A stretch of DNA of 64,000 nt from positions 167,564-231,563 of the forward strand of contig JAHBXN010000007.1 of NCBI GenBank assembly GCA_019636475.1, written 5' to 3'. Shown here one piece after another: positions 38,456 through 46,945 of the stretch. Each line of letters opens with the position of its first letter. Within the stretch, counting starts at the first letter, position 1. Both the position numbers and the translations under genes were made by a program. The notes under the pieces are model-generated. The model did no database searches and had not been told where the DNA came from. It saw only the letters and a program-made list of their open reading frames with translations. The stretch comes from Phycisphaerae bacterium (GTDB taxonomy: Bacteria > Planctomycetota > Phycisphaerae > UBA1845 > UTPLA1).

Positions 38456-38680
38456 GTGAGTACAGGCGACAAATTCGAACGGCACTACGAACGGCGACGA
38501 GAAGCCGAGGCCCAGGCCCGCAAGACCCGGCCCGGCGAGGACGAAGAACCCCTTCCTCCACCCGTCGAGCCGATTCGCAAGAACGGTGCAGACATCGGTC
38601 GAAACGATCCGTGCCCCTGCGGTAGCGGCAAAAAGTACAAGCAATGCTGCTTGAAATCCGGGGGCGACAAGACCAAATAA
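38456..38680 (+). CDS. Small SEC-C zinc-motif protein
   Basis: This 74-residue protein ends with [17 protein letters not shown], the SEC-C motif, which binds zinc through the Cys-x-Cys and Cys-Cys pairs and is best known from the C-terminus of SecA, where it contacts SecB and the ribosome. The N-terminal half is charged and helical ([19 protein letters not shown]). The GTG start is supported by GGGAGG nine bases upstream. Free-standing SEC-C proteins occur widely without known function; a role in nascent chain handling is speculative. Confidence 0.8.
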   Translation: MSTGDKFERHYERRREAEAQARKTRPGEDEEPLPPPVEPIRKNGADIGRNDPCPCGSGKKYKQCCLKSGGDKTK

Positions 38681-38761
38681 ATGCCCGTCCTGCCGAATTG
38701 AGCCCGTCGAAGCCAGCCTTTTCTCCCGGGCGATGGTTCGGGCAGCTTTTTCGCTTGTGGA

Positions 38762-38790
38762 TTGATTGATGGCCTGTCGTACTTTATCAT
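38762..38790 (+). promoter_or_regulatory. Sigma70-like promoter for the TlpA-like gene
   Basis: TTGATT (38762-38767) and TATCAT (38785-38790) are separated by 17 bases. A start of transcription near 38797 would leave a 5' leader of about 140 bases before the ATG at 38939. The -35 is weaker than consensus. Confidence 0.45.
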
Positions 38791-38938
38791 TATGCCCACA
38801 GGGCGTACGGCAATGGTCCGTTCGGGCCGCATGTTCGGTGTCGTGTCGCGGCCACACGGCCATTCTTTATGCAATTTCGTGGGCTGATCCTGAAAACTGT
38901 GGCGAATTCTCAGTTCCTGTATTGGAGAAACGACTGCC

Positions 38939-39964
38939 ATGATCAAACGAATTCTGCCGATTATCTGCCTCTTGTTCGTAACTTTCGAGCCGGCTCGCGC
39001 CGACGTTAACATCGGCGACAAGGCGCCGGAGATCACCGTCGACAAATGGTACAATCTTCCCAAGGGGAAGAAGAGCGTTACGAAGGCAGACTTGAAAGGT
39101 CAGATCGTCGTCGTCGAGTTCTGGGCCACCTGGTGCGGTCCGTGCATCGCGAGTATTCCGCATCTCAATGAAATGCAGGCAAAATATAAGAAAGACGGCG
39201 TCGTTCTCTTGGCCGTCTCATACGAACCGACTGCCACGGTCTCCAAATTCCTTGGCTCTCGCAAGATGAATTATGTCGTCGCCGCCGGCGGCGAAACCAC
39301 GCGCGACGCGTTCGGGATCGATGGGTATCCAACCTCGTTTATCATCGATCCGGACGGAAATGTCGTGTGGAAAGGACATCCCGCCACCATCGACGAACCG
39401 CTTGCCAAGATCGTGAAGGAAACGCCCGCCAAGGGTAAGAGTTTTCTCGTCTCCGGTTCTGCAAAATCACTCGCCACCAAAGCCGACAAGCTCTACCAGA
39501 AACGCGACTACGAAGGCGCCATGAAAGCCTATGAGCAGCTCTCAAAGGACTACTCCGAAACCAAGGAGGGTAAGACCGCCAAAGAGAAGCTCAAGAAAAT
39601 GAAGGGCAACAGCAGCATCATGGAGAAGATCAAATCGGCCAAGGAAGAACGTCAGGCCGACAAGTGGCTCCGATGCGCAAGGGCCCTCGCCCAATACGGC
39701 GATCCTGCCGACTCCGTGAAGTACTACAAGCGGATCATCGACAAATACCCCAATACCAAGTCCGCGAAGTTTGCACTCTCTGAATATGATGCAATCAAAG
39801 AGAAGGCCGGAAAATCCGCTTCCAAGAACGATGCTTCTTCCGAAAAAAAATCAGCGAAGAAATCTGCTGAGGCCGATGGGGAAGACGAGGATGAGGATTC
39901 GGATGATGATTCCGATTCCGACGACTCGGATGACGCCGATGAAGACTCATCCGATGACGAATGA
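38939..39964 (+). CDS. Exported TlpA-like thioredoxin protein with acidic C-terminal tail
   Basis: This 341-residue protein has a signal peptide (residues 1-21), a TlpA/ResA-like thioredoxin domain (~22-165) with active site WCGPC (Cys66, Cys69) and the cis-Pro in DGYPTSFIID, then tetratricopeptide-like helices (~170-285, e.g. ADKLYQKRDYEGAMKAYEQL). The last ~50 residues are a Lys/Ser-rich hinge and then an almost pure Asp/Glu/Ser tail. It probably reduces or rearranges disulphides in the periplasm. The tail could bind calcium or basic partners. A hairpin terminator follows at 40011. Confidence 0.88.
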   Translation: MIKRILPIICLLFVTFEPARADVNIGDKAPEITVDKWYNLPKGKKSVTKADLKGQIVVVEFWATWCGPCIASIPHLNEMQAKYKKDGVVLLAVSYEPTATVSKFLGSRKMNYVVAAGGETTRDAFGIDGYPTSFIIDPDGNVVWKGHPATIDEPLAKIVKETPAKGKSFLVSGSAKSLATKADKLYQKRDYEGAMKAYEQLSKDYSETKEGKTAKEKLKKMKGNSSIMEKIKSAKEERQADKWLRCARALAQYGDPADSVKYYKRIIDKYPNTKSAKFALSEYDAIKEKAGKSASKNDASSEKKSAKKSAEADGEDEDEDSDDDSDSDDSDDADEDSSDDE

Positions 39965-40010
39965 TTGACGCCCGCGACTGTCCGCATCACCGCGACTCGA
40001 CAGAAATCGA

Positions 40011-40053
40011 AAAGCCCGTGCTGCGCCGATTTTTCTCGCGCGGCACGGGCTTT
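40011..40053. terminator. Bidirectional hairpin terminator
   Basis: Perfect 11-bp arms AAAGCCCGTGC (40011-40021) and GCACGGGCTTT (40043-40053) flank a loop of 21 bases containing TTTTT. It lies between the converging TlpA-like gene (ends 39964) and the cheY-like gene (ends 40100). The A/T ends of the arms give short T-runs on both strands, so it could stop transcription from both sides. Confidence 0.6.
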
Positions 40054-40099
40054 CATGTTGGACCGCGATCACTCGTGGAATGATTCGCTGGAAACGCCG

Positions 40100-40495
40100 T
40101 CAGTTCGCCGAGGCCGCAGGCGCCGGCGCAAACTTTGCCATGGTCTGGGCGATCTTTTCCGAAAGTGTCTCGGCCGTGAAAGGCTTAACCACGTAGTTAT
40201 TCACGCCGGCCTTCAGCGCCTCAAGAACGCGAGACTTTTCCGCCTCGGTCGTCACCATGATGATCGGAAGTTTCTTGTCGCTTTCGCGGACCTTCTTGAT
40301 CAGCGTAATGCCGTCCATATTCGGCATGTTCCAGTCAACAAGCATGAGATCGGGGCGATGCTTGGCGATGCATGCGAGCGCCTCGATGCCGTCGGCGGCT
40401 TCGGTCACGTCGGTATGACCGAGCATCTTCAGCGTGTTCTTCTGGATGTTTCGAATCGTTCTTGAGTCATCCACAAGTAGTATCTTCAGGCTCAT
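40100..40495 (-). CDS. CheY-like response regulator
   Basis: This 131-residue receiver-only protein has VDDSRTIR at the acidic pocket (Asp9, Asp10), phosphoacceptor Asp54 in MLVDWNMPNMDG, Thr in IIMVTTEAE and Lys in YVVKPF. The sequence is close to chemotaxis CheY. It starts three bases after the CheX-like gene ends, so the two form a pair in which CheX would remove phosphate from this protein. No kinase or receptor is nearby. Confidence 0.92.
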   Translation of the reverse strand: MSLKILLVDDSRTIRNIQKNTLKMLGHTDVTEAADGIEALACIAKHRPDLMLVDWNMPNMDGITLIKKVRESDKKLPIIMVTTEAEKSRVLEALKAGVNNYVVKPFTAETLSEKIAQTMAKFAPAPAASAN

Positions 40496-40498
40496 GCG

Positions 40499-40981
40499 TC
40501 AAACTCCTGCCATGACCGGCTTCTTGACTGCCACAATCGCCACTTCCACGTTGAAACGACCCAGCGTCGTGTCACAAGGAATTACGAGAAACGGCCGCGC
40601 CTTCGAGGACATCACCTTGTGACCTGCCCCGAGGATGACGCTGGGGAGCGAAATGCTCGCCTCATAGCCGACAAAGTCCTTCTTCGCATTGCCGGCGACC
40701 ATGTTCGCCAACTCGCCGATGGCATCCGAGAAATCGGGAGATTCCATCGTCATTTCCGTCCCGGCGAATTTGGATGCAATCCGGCTGGCGACGTCGCCAT
40801 TGAAGCTCAACACAACACTGCCCTGCACCTCGCCCGACAATCCGATAATGCCGGACACTTCCGCGGAGACCATCTCGGCCTCCTTCATCTGCGGCTTGCC
40901 GACGCGAACGTCCGTGGCAAGCATCGTCTTGAAGACATTAACGATTGAGCCGACGAAGGCGTTGATGAACTTGACGTCCAT
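40499..40981 (-). CDS. CheX-like CheY-phosphatase family protein
   Basis: This 160-residue protein matches the CheC/FliY/CheX phosphatase family. The helix DAIGELANMVAGNAK carries the Glu and Asn residues (ExxN) that act on phospho-CheY, and the N-terminus MDVKFINAFVGSIVNVFKTM is typical of CheX-like proteins. There is one phosphatase helix, as in CheX, not two as in CheC. The ATG at 40981 is chosen because the upstream extension lacks family similarity. It lies directly before the cheY-like gene. The target may be motility, pili or another two-component route. Confidence 0.85.
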   Translation of the reverse strand: MDVKFINAFVGSIVNVFKTMLATDVRVGKPQMKEAEMVSAEVSGIIGLSGEVQGSVVLSFNGDVASRIASKFAGTEMTMESPDFSDAIGELANMVAGNAKKDFVGYEASISLPSVILGAGHKVMSSKARPFLVIPCDTTLGRFNVEVAIVAVKKPVMAGV

Positions 40982-41185
40982 ATGGATCTCGCTCTCCCGA
41001 TGCACCCAAGTGTGTGAATGTCGGCAACGCGGCACACCGCCGGCGCTTCGCCGCGCACAGACACTAATTCGGCTCTGAATAACCCCGACTCAAATTGGAT
41101 TCAGTGGAGATTTACGCCGCGCCCGAAACCGACACACACCGTGCCGCTTTTTATTGGTAAAGTGCATCCCGAAACCGCATCGGTT

Positions 41186-42247
41186 TCAGAACTGCGGCGG
41201 AATGCGAAGAGAAGCCCACGCCTCGGTATCATGGCCCGGGGCGTGCCCGCGCCAGACTGCGGAAATTGTCGCCGGCGCATGTTGAAGACGGTACGTCGTG
41301 TTTCCTGAAAAATCGCGGACCTGGGACGGCATGCACCGGCACAGTAGTGTCGTAATCGCGCCATTCTCGGCCGCTGCATATGCGAACGGTCCCATCGGCA
41401 TCGGTCCGTCATCGAGCACGCGCGCCACCACCACATCGGGATGATCGCTGACGTCTGGCTCGACAACGGCATGTCGGCCTTCGAGCGCCTCCCCGAAAGA
41501 CGCCATCGCTGATTTCTCGATCGAGCTCGCTACGAAGATAGTGCGCAGCGGCGAAGGCTCCGAAGTCTCCGGCAGCAATGAATAGATCGCCGGGAACATA
41601 TCAGAGCCGAGCACCATCTCGAAGCCGCGCCAGGTCCCTGCGTCCGATTCAACATCCACCTCGCCGACATCTGCTTCCCCGGGCGACGTCGTCTCGATCC
41701 GCCAGGCATAGCGAATCCGGCGATGCCGTCGGCCGACGATCCGGATTTCCGACTCGTCGAAAAAAACAGTCGCGTGCGCCGCATCCCATCGCGCGCTCGC
41801 CGTGTCCGGATTGACCGGGCCGACGATCCTCAGGCGGCGATCAGATCCGTCGTCATCGCGCACCTCCTGGACAATCAGCGGACAAAGCTGAATCAGTTCC
41901 GCCGGTGCGCTGGACTCATCAGGCCGATAGAAATCCGCCCGCTCAAAGATGCGATCCACATCCGCATAGACCCGCCGTCTCGCTTCGAACAGCCGGGTTA
42001 ATGCAGCTTCATCAACCTCCGGCCGGGTGCCGTTTTCGAGGTGGGCAGGCTGCGTTGAAATTGAATCGATGGAATTCCTGGCGGAGGCCGATTCAGCCGA
42101 TCCAGCTTGCTCCGATCGCCGGCAGCCCGAAAGCACGCACACGATCACAATGCTGACTGCGGCAACCCTGCCGACCCGAAGTACCAATCGGCGGTACCTG
42201 CCGAATTCCCATTCGATGCCCCTACCTGATTCTGTTGGTCGAGACAT
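41186..42247 (-). CDS. Hypothetical lipoprotein
   Basis: This 353-residue protein has a charged N-terminus, a hydrophobic stretch and a lipobox (VIVCVLSGC), so it should be a lipid-anchored envelope protein. The mature part has no domain I recognise. It is mixed alpha/beta, with a polar segment after the Cys and a region (ARWDAAHATVFFDESEIRIVGRRHRRIRYAWRIE) that looks like beta strands. Its start shares one base with the aceE stop (TGATG), so it is probably translated together with pyruvate dehydrogenase E1, which has no obvious functional reason. Confidence 0.65.
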   Translation of the reverse strand: MSRPTESGRGIEWEFGRYRRLVLRVGRVAAVSIVIVCVLSGCRRSEQAGSAESASARNSIDSISTQPAHLENGTRPEVDEAALTRLFEARRRVYADVDRIFERADFYRPDESSAPAELIQLCPLIVQEVRDDDGSDRRLRIVGPVNPDTASARWDAAHATVFFDESEIRIVGRRHRRIRYAWRIETTSPGEADVGEVDVESDAGTWRGFEMVLGSDMFPAIYSLLPETSEPSPLRTIFVASSIEKSAMASFGEALEGRHAVVEPDVSDHPDVVVARVLDDGPMPMGPFAYAAAENGAITTLLCRCMPSQVRDFSGNTTYRLQHAPATISAVWRGHAPGHDTEAWASLRIPPQF

Positions 42248-44919
42248 CAGGCACGCGAGGGATCCACCCGATCGACATCGATGCCGAATTCCTTGATTGC
42301 GTCCGCGATGACCGAGCGAGCAACTTCGCCCCGCCTGGCAAGCACATCGAGCGTCGCGATAACGATCGACTCCGCATCCACCTCGAAAAATCGTCGCAAG
42401 TCTTCGCGCGCCTCGCTCCGCCCGAAACCGTCGGTGCCCAGCGCCACGAACTCGGCCGGCGCAAAACGCGCCATCTGATCGGCCACGAGCTTGACATAAT
42501 CCGACGCCGCAACGATCGGATATTCTTCATTCGCAAACTGCTGCTCGAAGTAGCACTTCTTCGGAGTTTCCATCGGATGCAGCCGATTCCAGCGTTCAGT
42601 CATCAGCGCGTCGCGCCGCAACTGCTGATAACTCGTCACACTCCAGACCTCGGCACTGATCTTGAATCGCTCCGACAGCATCGCCTGGGCACGGATGGCC
42701 TCCCGCAGTATCGCGCTGCTGCCCAGCAGATGAACCCGCGGCCAGTTCCGTTTCCGCTCGCCCTGCGAAAAGCGATACACACCCTTGAGGATGCCTTCGG
42801 CGGTCGCCGTCTCAGGCATCTTTGGCATGGCATAAGGCTCGTTACCGATGGTGATATAGTAGAAGACGTCGTCGCATCGATTGAACATGCGGCGGATGCC
42901 TTCCTGGATGATGATCGATAGCTCGTACGAAAATGCAGGATCGTACGCCAGCAGATTGGGAACGAGCGTAGCCATCAGATGGCTGTTGCCGTCCTGATGC
43001 TGTAAGCCCTCGCCGGCCAACGTCGTTCGCCCGGCGGTCGCGCCCATCAGAAATCCGCGACATCGCTGATCGCCGCAGGCCCAGATGCTGTCTCCCACGC
43101 GCTGAAAACCGAACATCGAATAGAACGTGTAAAACGGAATCATGTTGACGCCGTGCGTCGAGTAGGCCGATCCGGCAGCCGCGAAAGACGCCATGGATCC
43201 CGCTTCCGTAATGCCCTCCTCCAGAATCTGGCCGTCACGTTCCTCCCGGTAGCGCAGCAGCGTATGCGAATCGACCGGTTCGTACTTCTGTCCGGCGTGG
43301 GCATAGATGCCGTACTTCTGAAACAGCGTCTCCATGCCGAAGGTTCGAGCTTCATCCGGAATGATCGGCACGATGTTTCGACCGATCTGCTTATCCGCCA
43401 GCAGCTTCGTGAGTAGCCGCACGAAGACCATCGTCGTCGAAACTTCGCGATCACCGCTGCCCTCTCGGAATTCGTCAAACAGCTTCGCCGGCACGGTCTC
43501 CAGTGGCTGCGCTCGAACCAGGCGACTGGGCACCGGTCCGCCGCGTGCTGCCGTCACTTCCATCAGATACCGATGCTCCGGGCTGTCCTGCGGCGGTCGA
43601 TAGAAAGGCGCATCCCGCAATTCCTTGTCAGAAATCGGAATCTCAAACCGATCCCGGAAGTCGCGCAATTCTTCATCGTTCAGCTTCTTCTGCTGATGAG
43701 TGATGTTCTTGCCTTCTCCGGCTTCGCCCAGGCCATATCCCTTGATTGTGCGAGCCAGGATGACGGTCGGCTGACCTGAATGCTCGACAGCCGCCCGGTA
43801 CGCGGCATACACCTTTTCCGGATCGTGCCCCCCCAGCCGAAGTTTCTCGAGTTGCTTGTCGCTCAGATGCTCAACAAGCTTCGTCAACCGCGGATCCTTG
43901 CCGAAAAAGTGCTCGCGGATGTAGGCCCCGGTCTCAACTGTGTACTTCTGCCACTCCCCGTCCACAACGGCCGCCATGCGTGCAGGCAACGCGCCATCCG
44001 TATCCGCATCGAACAGCGGATCCCAGTCCTCGCCGGTCAGCACTTTGACGACATTCCACCCCGCGCCCGCGAAAGCGGCCTCCAATTCCTGAATAATGCT
44101 GCCGTTTCCGCGAACCGGCCCGTCGAGTCGCTGCAGATTGCAGTTAATGACGAACGTCAGATTATCCAGCCGCTCCCGAGATGCCAACGTGATGGCACCC
44201 AGACTTTCCGGCTCGTCCATTTCACCGTCACCCAGAAATGCCCAGACGCGGCAGTGGCTGGTATCCGCCATCCCTCGATTGAGAAGATACCGGTTGAATC
44301 GCGCCTGATAGATCGCCGTGATCGACGCCAATCCCATCGAGACCGTCGGAAACTCCCAGAAATCAGGCATCAACCACGGGTGCGGATAACTACTCAAGCC
44401 ACCGCCCGCCGCCAACTCGCGTCGAAAGTTGTGCATTTGCTGCGTCGAAAGCCGACCTTGAAGGTAGGATCGTGCATAAATGCCGGGCGACGCATGACCC
44501 TGAAAAAGAATCTGGTCGCCGCTGCGCTCCTTCGTATGGGGGCGAAAAAAGTGATTCATTCCGACGTGAAATAGCGTCGCGCAACTGGCAAACGTGGAAA
44601 TATGACCGCCGATGCCCGGTGATCGCCGGTTAGATCGGACAACCAGCGCCATTGCATTCCAGCGAATGTAGCTCTTCAACCGCCGCTCGATCGCGCGGTC
44701 TCCAGGATACGGTGGCTGGCGGTCCCGTGGGATCGTGTTCACATAGGGCGTGCTGGCATTGACTGGAAACGGCAGGCCGGCCGACCGCGCATAGTCGCGA
44801 ATTTTCGATAGCAGAAACTGGCCGCGCTGCGGTCCATCCAGTTCCACCACGTCGCGAAACGAGTCTACCCACTCCTGCGTTTCCAAAGCGTCGATATCTT
44901 CAGGGATTGTCTTGTGCAT
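42247..44919 (-). CDS. aceE: Pyruvate dehydrogenase E1 component, homodimeric type
   Basis: This 890-residue enzyme decarboxylates pyruvate with thiamine diphosphate and hands the acetyl group to the E2 lipoyl domain. Length and sequence match the AceE homodimeric type. Seen are SPGIYARSYLQGRL, the thiamine diphosphate motif GDGEMDEPES...NLTFVINCNLQRLDGPVRGN, and the transketolase-like central domain with IPFYTFYSMFGFQRVGDSIWACGDQRCRGFLMGATAGRTTL. The genes for E2 and E3 are not adjacent, unlike the common aceE-aceF order. The last codon overlaps the next gene by one base. Confidence 0.95.
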   Translation of the reverse strand: MHKTIPEDIDALETQEWVDSFRDVVELDGPQRGQFLLSKIRDYARSAGLPFPVNASTPYVNTIPRDRQPPYPGDRAIERRLKSYIRWNAMALVVRSNRRSPGIGGHISTFASCATLFHVGMNHFFRPHTKERSGDQILFQGHASPGIYARSYLQGRLSTQQMHNFRRELAAGGGLSSYPHPWLMPDFWEFPTVSMGLASITAIYQARFNRYLLNRGMADTSHCRVWAFLGDGEMDEPESLGAITLASRERLDNLTFVINCNLQRLDGPVRGNGSIIQELEAAFAGAGWNVVKVLTGEDWDPLFDADTDGALPARMAAVVDGEWQKYTVETGAYIREHFFGKDPRLTKLVEHLSDKQLEKLRLGGHDPEKVYAAYRAAVEHSGQPTVILARTIKGYGLGEAGEGKNITHQQKKLNDEELRDFRDRFEIPISDKELRDAPFYRPPQDSPEHRYLMEVTAARGGPVPSRLVRAQPLETVPAKLFDEFREGSGDREVSTTMVFVRLLTKLLADKQIGRNIVPIIPDEARTFGMETLFQKYGIYAHAGQKYEPVDSHTLLRYREERDGQILEEGITEAGSMASFAAAGSAYSTHGVNMIPFYTFYSMFGFQRVGDSIWACGDQRCRGFLMGATAGRTTLAGEGLQHQDGNSHLMATLVPNLLAYDPAFSYELSIIIQEGIRRMFNRCDDVFYYITIGNEPYAMPKMPETATAEGILKGVYRFSQGERKRNWPRVHLLGSSAILREAIRAQAMLSERFKISAEVWSVTSYQQLRRDALMTERWNRLHPMETPKKCYFEQQFANEEYPIVAASDYVKLVADQMARFAPAEFVALGTDGFGRSEAREDLRRFFEVDAESIVIATLDVLARRGEVARSVIADAIKEFGIDVDRVDPSRA

Positions 44920-44966
44920 ATGGGCAGCTTAGTCGGCCCCGATCGAAGGTCAAGGAAAACCGACAC

Positions 44967-45010
44967 TTAGACGCCGATGGTGCCACCGACCTTTAGACCC
45001 CGATGATGCC
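44967..45010. repeat. Two-copy imperfect direct repeat
   Basis: The 18-base units TTAGACGCCGATGGTGCC (44967) and TTAGACCCCGATGATGCC (44993) differ at two positions and are spaced 26 bases apart. They lie about 50-90 bases upstream of aceE on its minus strand, where a regulator could bind. Confidence 0.4.
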
Positions 45011-45283
45011 CGCCCGGCAGCGAAAGCTACAACGCCGCGCCCCATTCCCCGACAATTAGGACCCGGGACGCCGTTTGAAGTCGGTTCGGTGCGATTCGCT
45101 CCGCAACCCTTACAGCCGGCCCGCCAGACCAACCACAACCCTCGAAGCTGAAATCCGAACCCAAGCCGACCACTCAAACCCTTCCTTTCGGTTCGACGGA
45201 CGCTGATCGCTGCCGAGCCCCCCTCGCACCAAGCCCCATCCCCGATACTCGAGAAAGCGGACAATTCCTCATGCACTAGACGC

Positions 45284-45312
45284 TTGTATCGCAAAAAACG
45301 CTTTGTTAAAAT
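45284..45312 (+). promoter_or_regulatory. Sigma70-like promoter for the PEP-CTERM gene
   Basis: TTGTAT (45284-45289) and TAAAAT (45307-45312) are separated by exactly 17 bases. Transcription would start near 45319 and give a leader of about 125 bases. Confidence 0.55.
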
Positions 45313-45326
45313 GTTTTACTAGTGGG

Positions 45327-45342
45327 AGTGTGGGCCCACACT
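45327..45342. promoter_or_regulatory. Perfect 16-base palindrome just downstream of the promoter
   Basis: AGTGTGGGCCCACACT is fully self-complementary and starts about eight bases after the predicted transcription start of the PEP-CTERM gene. With no loop it is a better candidate for a repressor site on DNA than for an RNA hairpin. The cognate regulator is unknown. Confidence 0.4.
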
Positions 45343-45444
45343 TCAGTGCAATCGGAAGGGAATTCGCACGGACGTTCGAAGCATACCGGTTAAGGTACGG
45401 CGAACGTCGAGCGAGGTCTTTGGGAATCGAAAGGAGCAACTTGC

Positions 45445-46257
45445 ATGTTTAGAAGAGTCCTGATGTTGACGGCGGCGCTCGCGTTCGGAAGTTCGCAGGC
45501 GCTCGCGGGCTTGGTCGACACGCGGGTCGATACAACGCCCGGCGGCGCGACTGTTGACGGAGTACTCAGTCCGAATGAATACGGCCCTGGTAATTCCTAC
45601 AGCTACGGTGGTGCCGGCGGCGGCTTCGGCGGAACGCTTGGTAGCGGAACCATCTACTTCAACTCGGACGCCACAAACCTTTATTTGGGCTTGCAGGTTG
45701 GTGCGGATCTCAACGACCTGGTTTTCATTCAGATCGATTCCAAGGCCGGCGGACAGACCGATGCCACGATGGACGACCAGGGCGATGGCGGACGTCGCGC
45801 TGCATCCCAGCACGCCAACGCGACTGACGATGCCTATCCCGCTGGCTTCCTTGCGGACTGCTCCATCGTCATCGGCAATTTCGGCATCGTGACATTCGGA
45901 CTCAATGCCGGAAACACGCCGTTTCATCTCGATTTCGTCGATTTCGATGGCACGTTCAACAACAACGGCACGGGGTTCCGCGAGTATTCGATTCCGCTTG
46001 CCTCGCTCGGAATTACCGACGCATTCAACTTCTTCGCTGGCTATACCTCGGACAGCGGATACCTCTCAAATGAGTCGATTCCCGCAAATCCCAATCTGCA
46101 GAACAATGGAAACCCCGGATTCGGCGACGGCCAGTTCGGCGGTACCGTTGGTTCACCGGGCTACGACAACTACAACCGCTTTGTGGTTGTGCCTGAGCCG
46201 GCCACATTGACTTTGCTCGCATTCGGAGCAGTCAGCCTGATCCGGCGCCGACGCTGA
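45445..46257 (+). CDS. PEP-CTERM sorting-domain exoprotein
   Basis: This 270-residue secreted protein has a signal peptide (1-21, ending ALA), a Gly/Asn-rich beta domain (~22-240) and a C-terminal PEP-CTERM signal: VPEPATLTLLAFGAVSLIRR, i.e. the Pro-Glu-Pro motif, a hydrophobic helix and a final Arg cluster. PEP-CTERM proteins are cut by an exosortase and usually go to the cell surface with exopolysaccharide; the exosortase is not in this window. The middle begins VDGVLSPNEYG and contains YLGLQVGADLNDLVFIQIDS, resembling carbohydrate-binding-like domains of outer proteins. Its own promoter and a strong terminator make it a single-gene unit. Confidence 0.9.
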   Translation: MFRRVLMLTAALAFGSSQALAGLVDTRVDTTPGGATVDGVLSPNEYGPGNSYSYGGAGGGFGGTLGSGTIYFNSDATNLYLGLQVGADLNDLVFIQIDSKAGGQTDATMDDQGDGGRRAASQHANATDDAYPAGFLADCSIVIGNFGIVTFGLNAGNTPFHLDFVDFDGTFNNNGTGFREYSIPLASLGITDAFNFFAGYTSDSGYLSNESIPANPNLQNNGNPGFGDGQFGGTVGSPGYDNYNRFVVVPEPATLTLLAFGAVSLIRRRR

Positions 46258-46321
46258 TCAACATCGAACGGCGAAGGGCGAGCTGCACAAGCGGCCGATT
46301 TCGCCGAAAAAGAGACTGTCC

Positions 46322-46358
46322 ACGGGTGGGTGCGATTCGCACTCACCCGTTTTTTTTT
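46322..46358 (+). terminator. Rho-independent terminator after the PEP-CTERM gene
   Basis: A 13-bp stem (ACGGGTGGGTGCG pairs with CGCACTCACCCGT with one G-T wobble) closes a 3-base loop ATT and is followed at once by nine T residues (46350-46358). This is the best terminator in the window. Confidence 0.9.
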
Positions 46359-46450
46359 GCGATTTCATACGCTCAAGTCGGTGTCACATGCTCGATCCGG
46401 TTCTACTTGGCACCATCGGCCTGACCCGACGCACCGAGTACAATCACATC

Positions 46451-46882
46451 ATGTCGAAATTCGCCTTTGACCCCGCAGAGGAACGCCGCCTCTTTCATGA
46501 GGGCCTCCTCCGATACAATGAGCAAGACTACTTCGAGGCACACGATATCTGGGAAGAAGCATGGAGCCAGGTGCAGGATCGCCGACGAGAACAGTTCTAT
46601 CGCGCGCTGATCCGCAGCGCCGTGTGCATGGTCCTGTTACAAAGCGGCCGCGCAGTCGGGGCCAGACAAGTCTTCGTCGACTGTGTCGAGACGTTCGCAG
46701 GCTTGCCACCGGTCTTCATGGGGCTGAACATCCCCAACCACATCGAGAAGGTCAGAGCGGCACTTGCGCCCGCGATGATCGATCTGAACGCAACCCGCGT
46801 TACCATCGATCCAGCGAAGCTTTTCACAATACGCCTGGAGTATGATCCGTTCAAGGAATCGCGGAACAGCGAAGGACTTTGA
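46451..46882 (+). CDS. DUF309 domain protein
   Basis: This 143-residue protein shows the DUF309 signature: RLFHEGLLRYNEQDYFEAHDIWEEAWSQ, a helical bundle with conserved His, Glu and Trp residues, followed by YRALIRSAVCMVLLQSGRAVGA. DUF309 proteins are small all-helical proteins of unknown function, with a motif placement that suggests a bound ligand or metal. The ATG at 46451 is chosen because the 21-codon upstream extension does not match the family. It lies downstream of the PEP-CTERM terminator. Confidence 0.82.
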   Translation: MSKFAFDPAEERRLFHEGLLRYNEQDYFEAHDIWEEAWSQVQDRRREQFYRALIRSAVCMVLLQSGRAVGARQVFVDCVETFAGLPPVFMGLNIPNHIEKVRAALAPAMIDLNATRVTIDPAKLFTIRLEYDPFKESRNSEGL

Positions 46883-46945
46883 CCGCACGCCGGACCGAAA
46901 ACACCGTGTCGATGCGAACCATGACGCGCTGCCTGAACAGTCGAA

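Larger units (their letters stand above)
44920..45444. other. Divergent intergenic region between aceE and the PEP-CTERM gene
   Basis: This 525-base region holds no supported gene; a 114-codon minus-strand frame (44950-45294) reads as low-complexity Gly/Arg/Trp sequence without a ribosome site. It contains an imperfect tandem repeat near aceE (44967-45010), a promoter at 45284-45312 and a 16-base palindrome at 45327-45342. A ribosome site AAAGGAG precedes the PEP-CTERM ATG. Confidence 0.55.

Noticed and set aside
38700..38760. GC-rich hairpin and T5 after the SEC-C gene as a terminator
   Set aside because: The possible stems are only about 5 bp, with large loops, and the T-run does not directly follow a stable hairpin.
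44950..45294. A 114-codon minus-strand frame upstream of aceE
   Set aside because: Low-complexity Gly/Arg/Trp translation, no ribosome site, and it crosses the promoter of the divergent PEP-CTERM gene.
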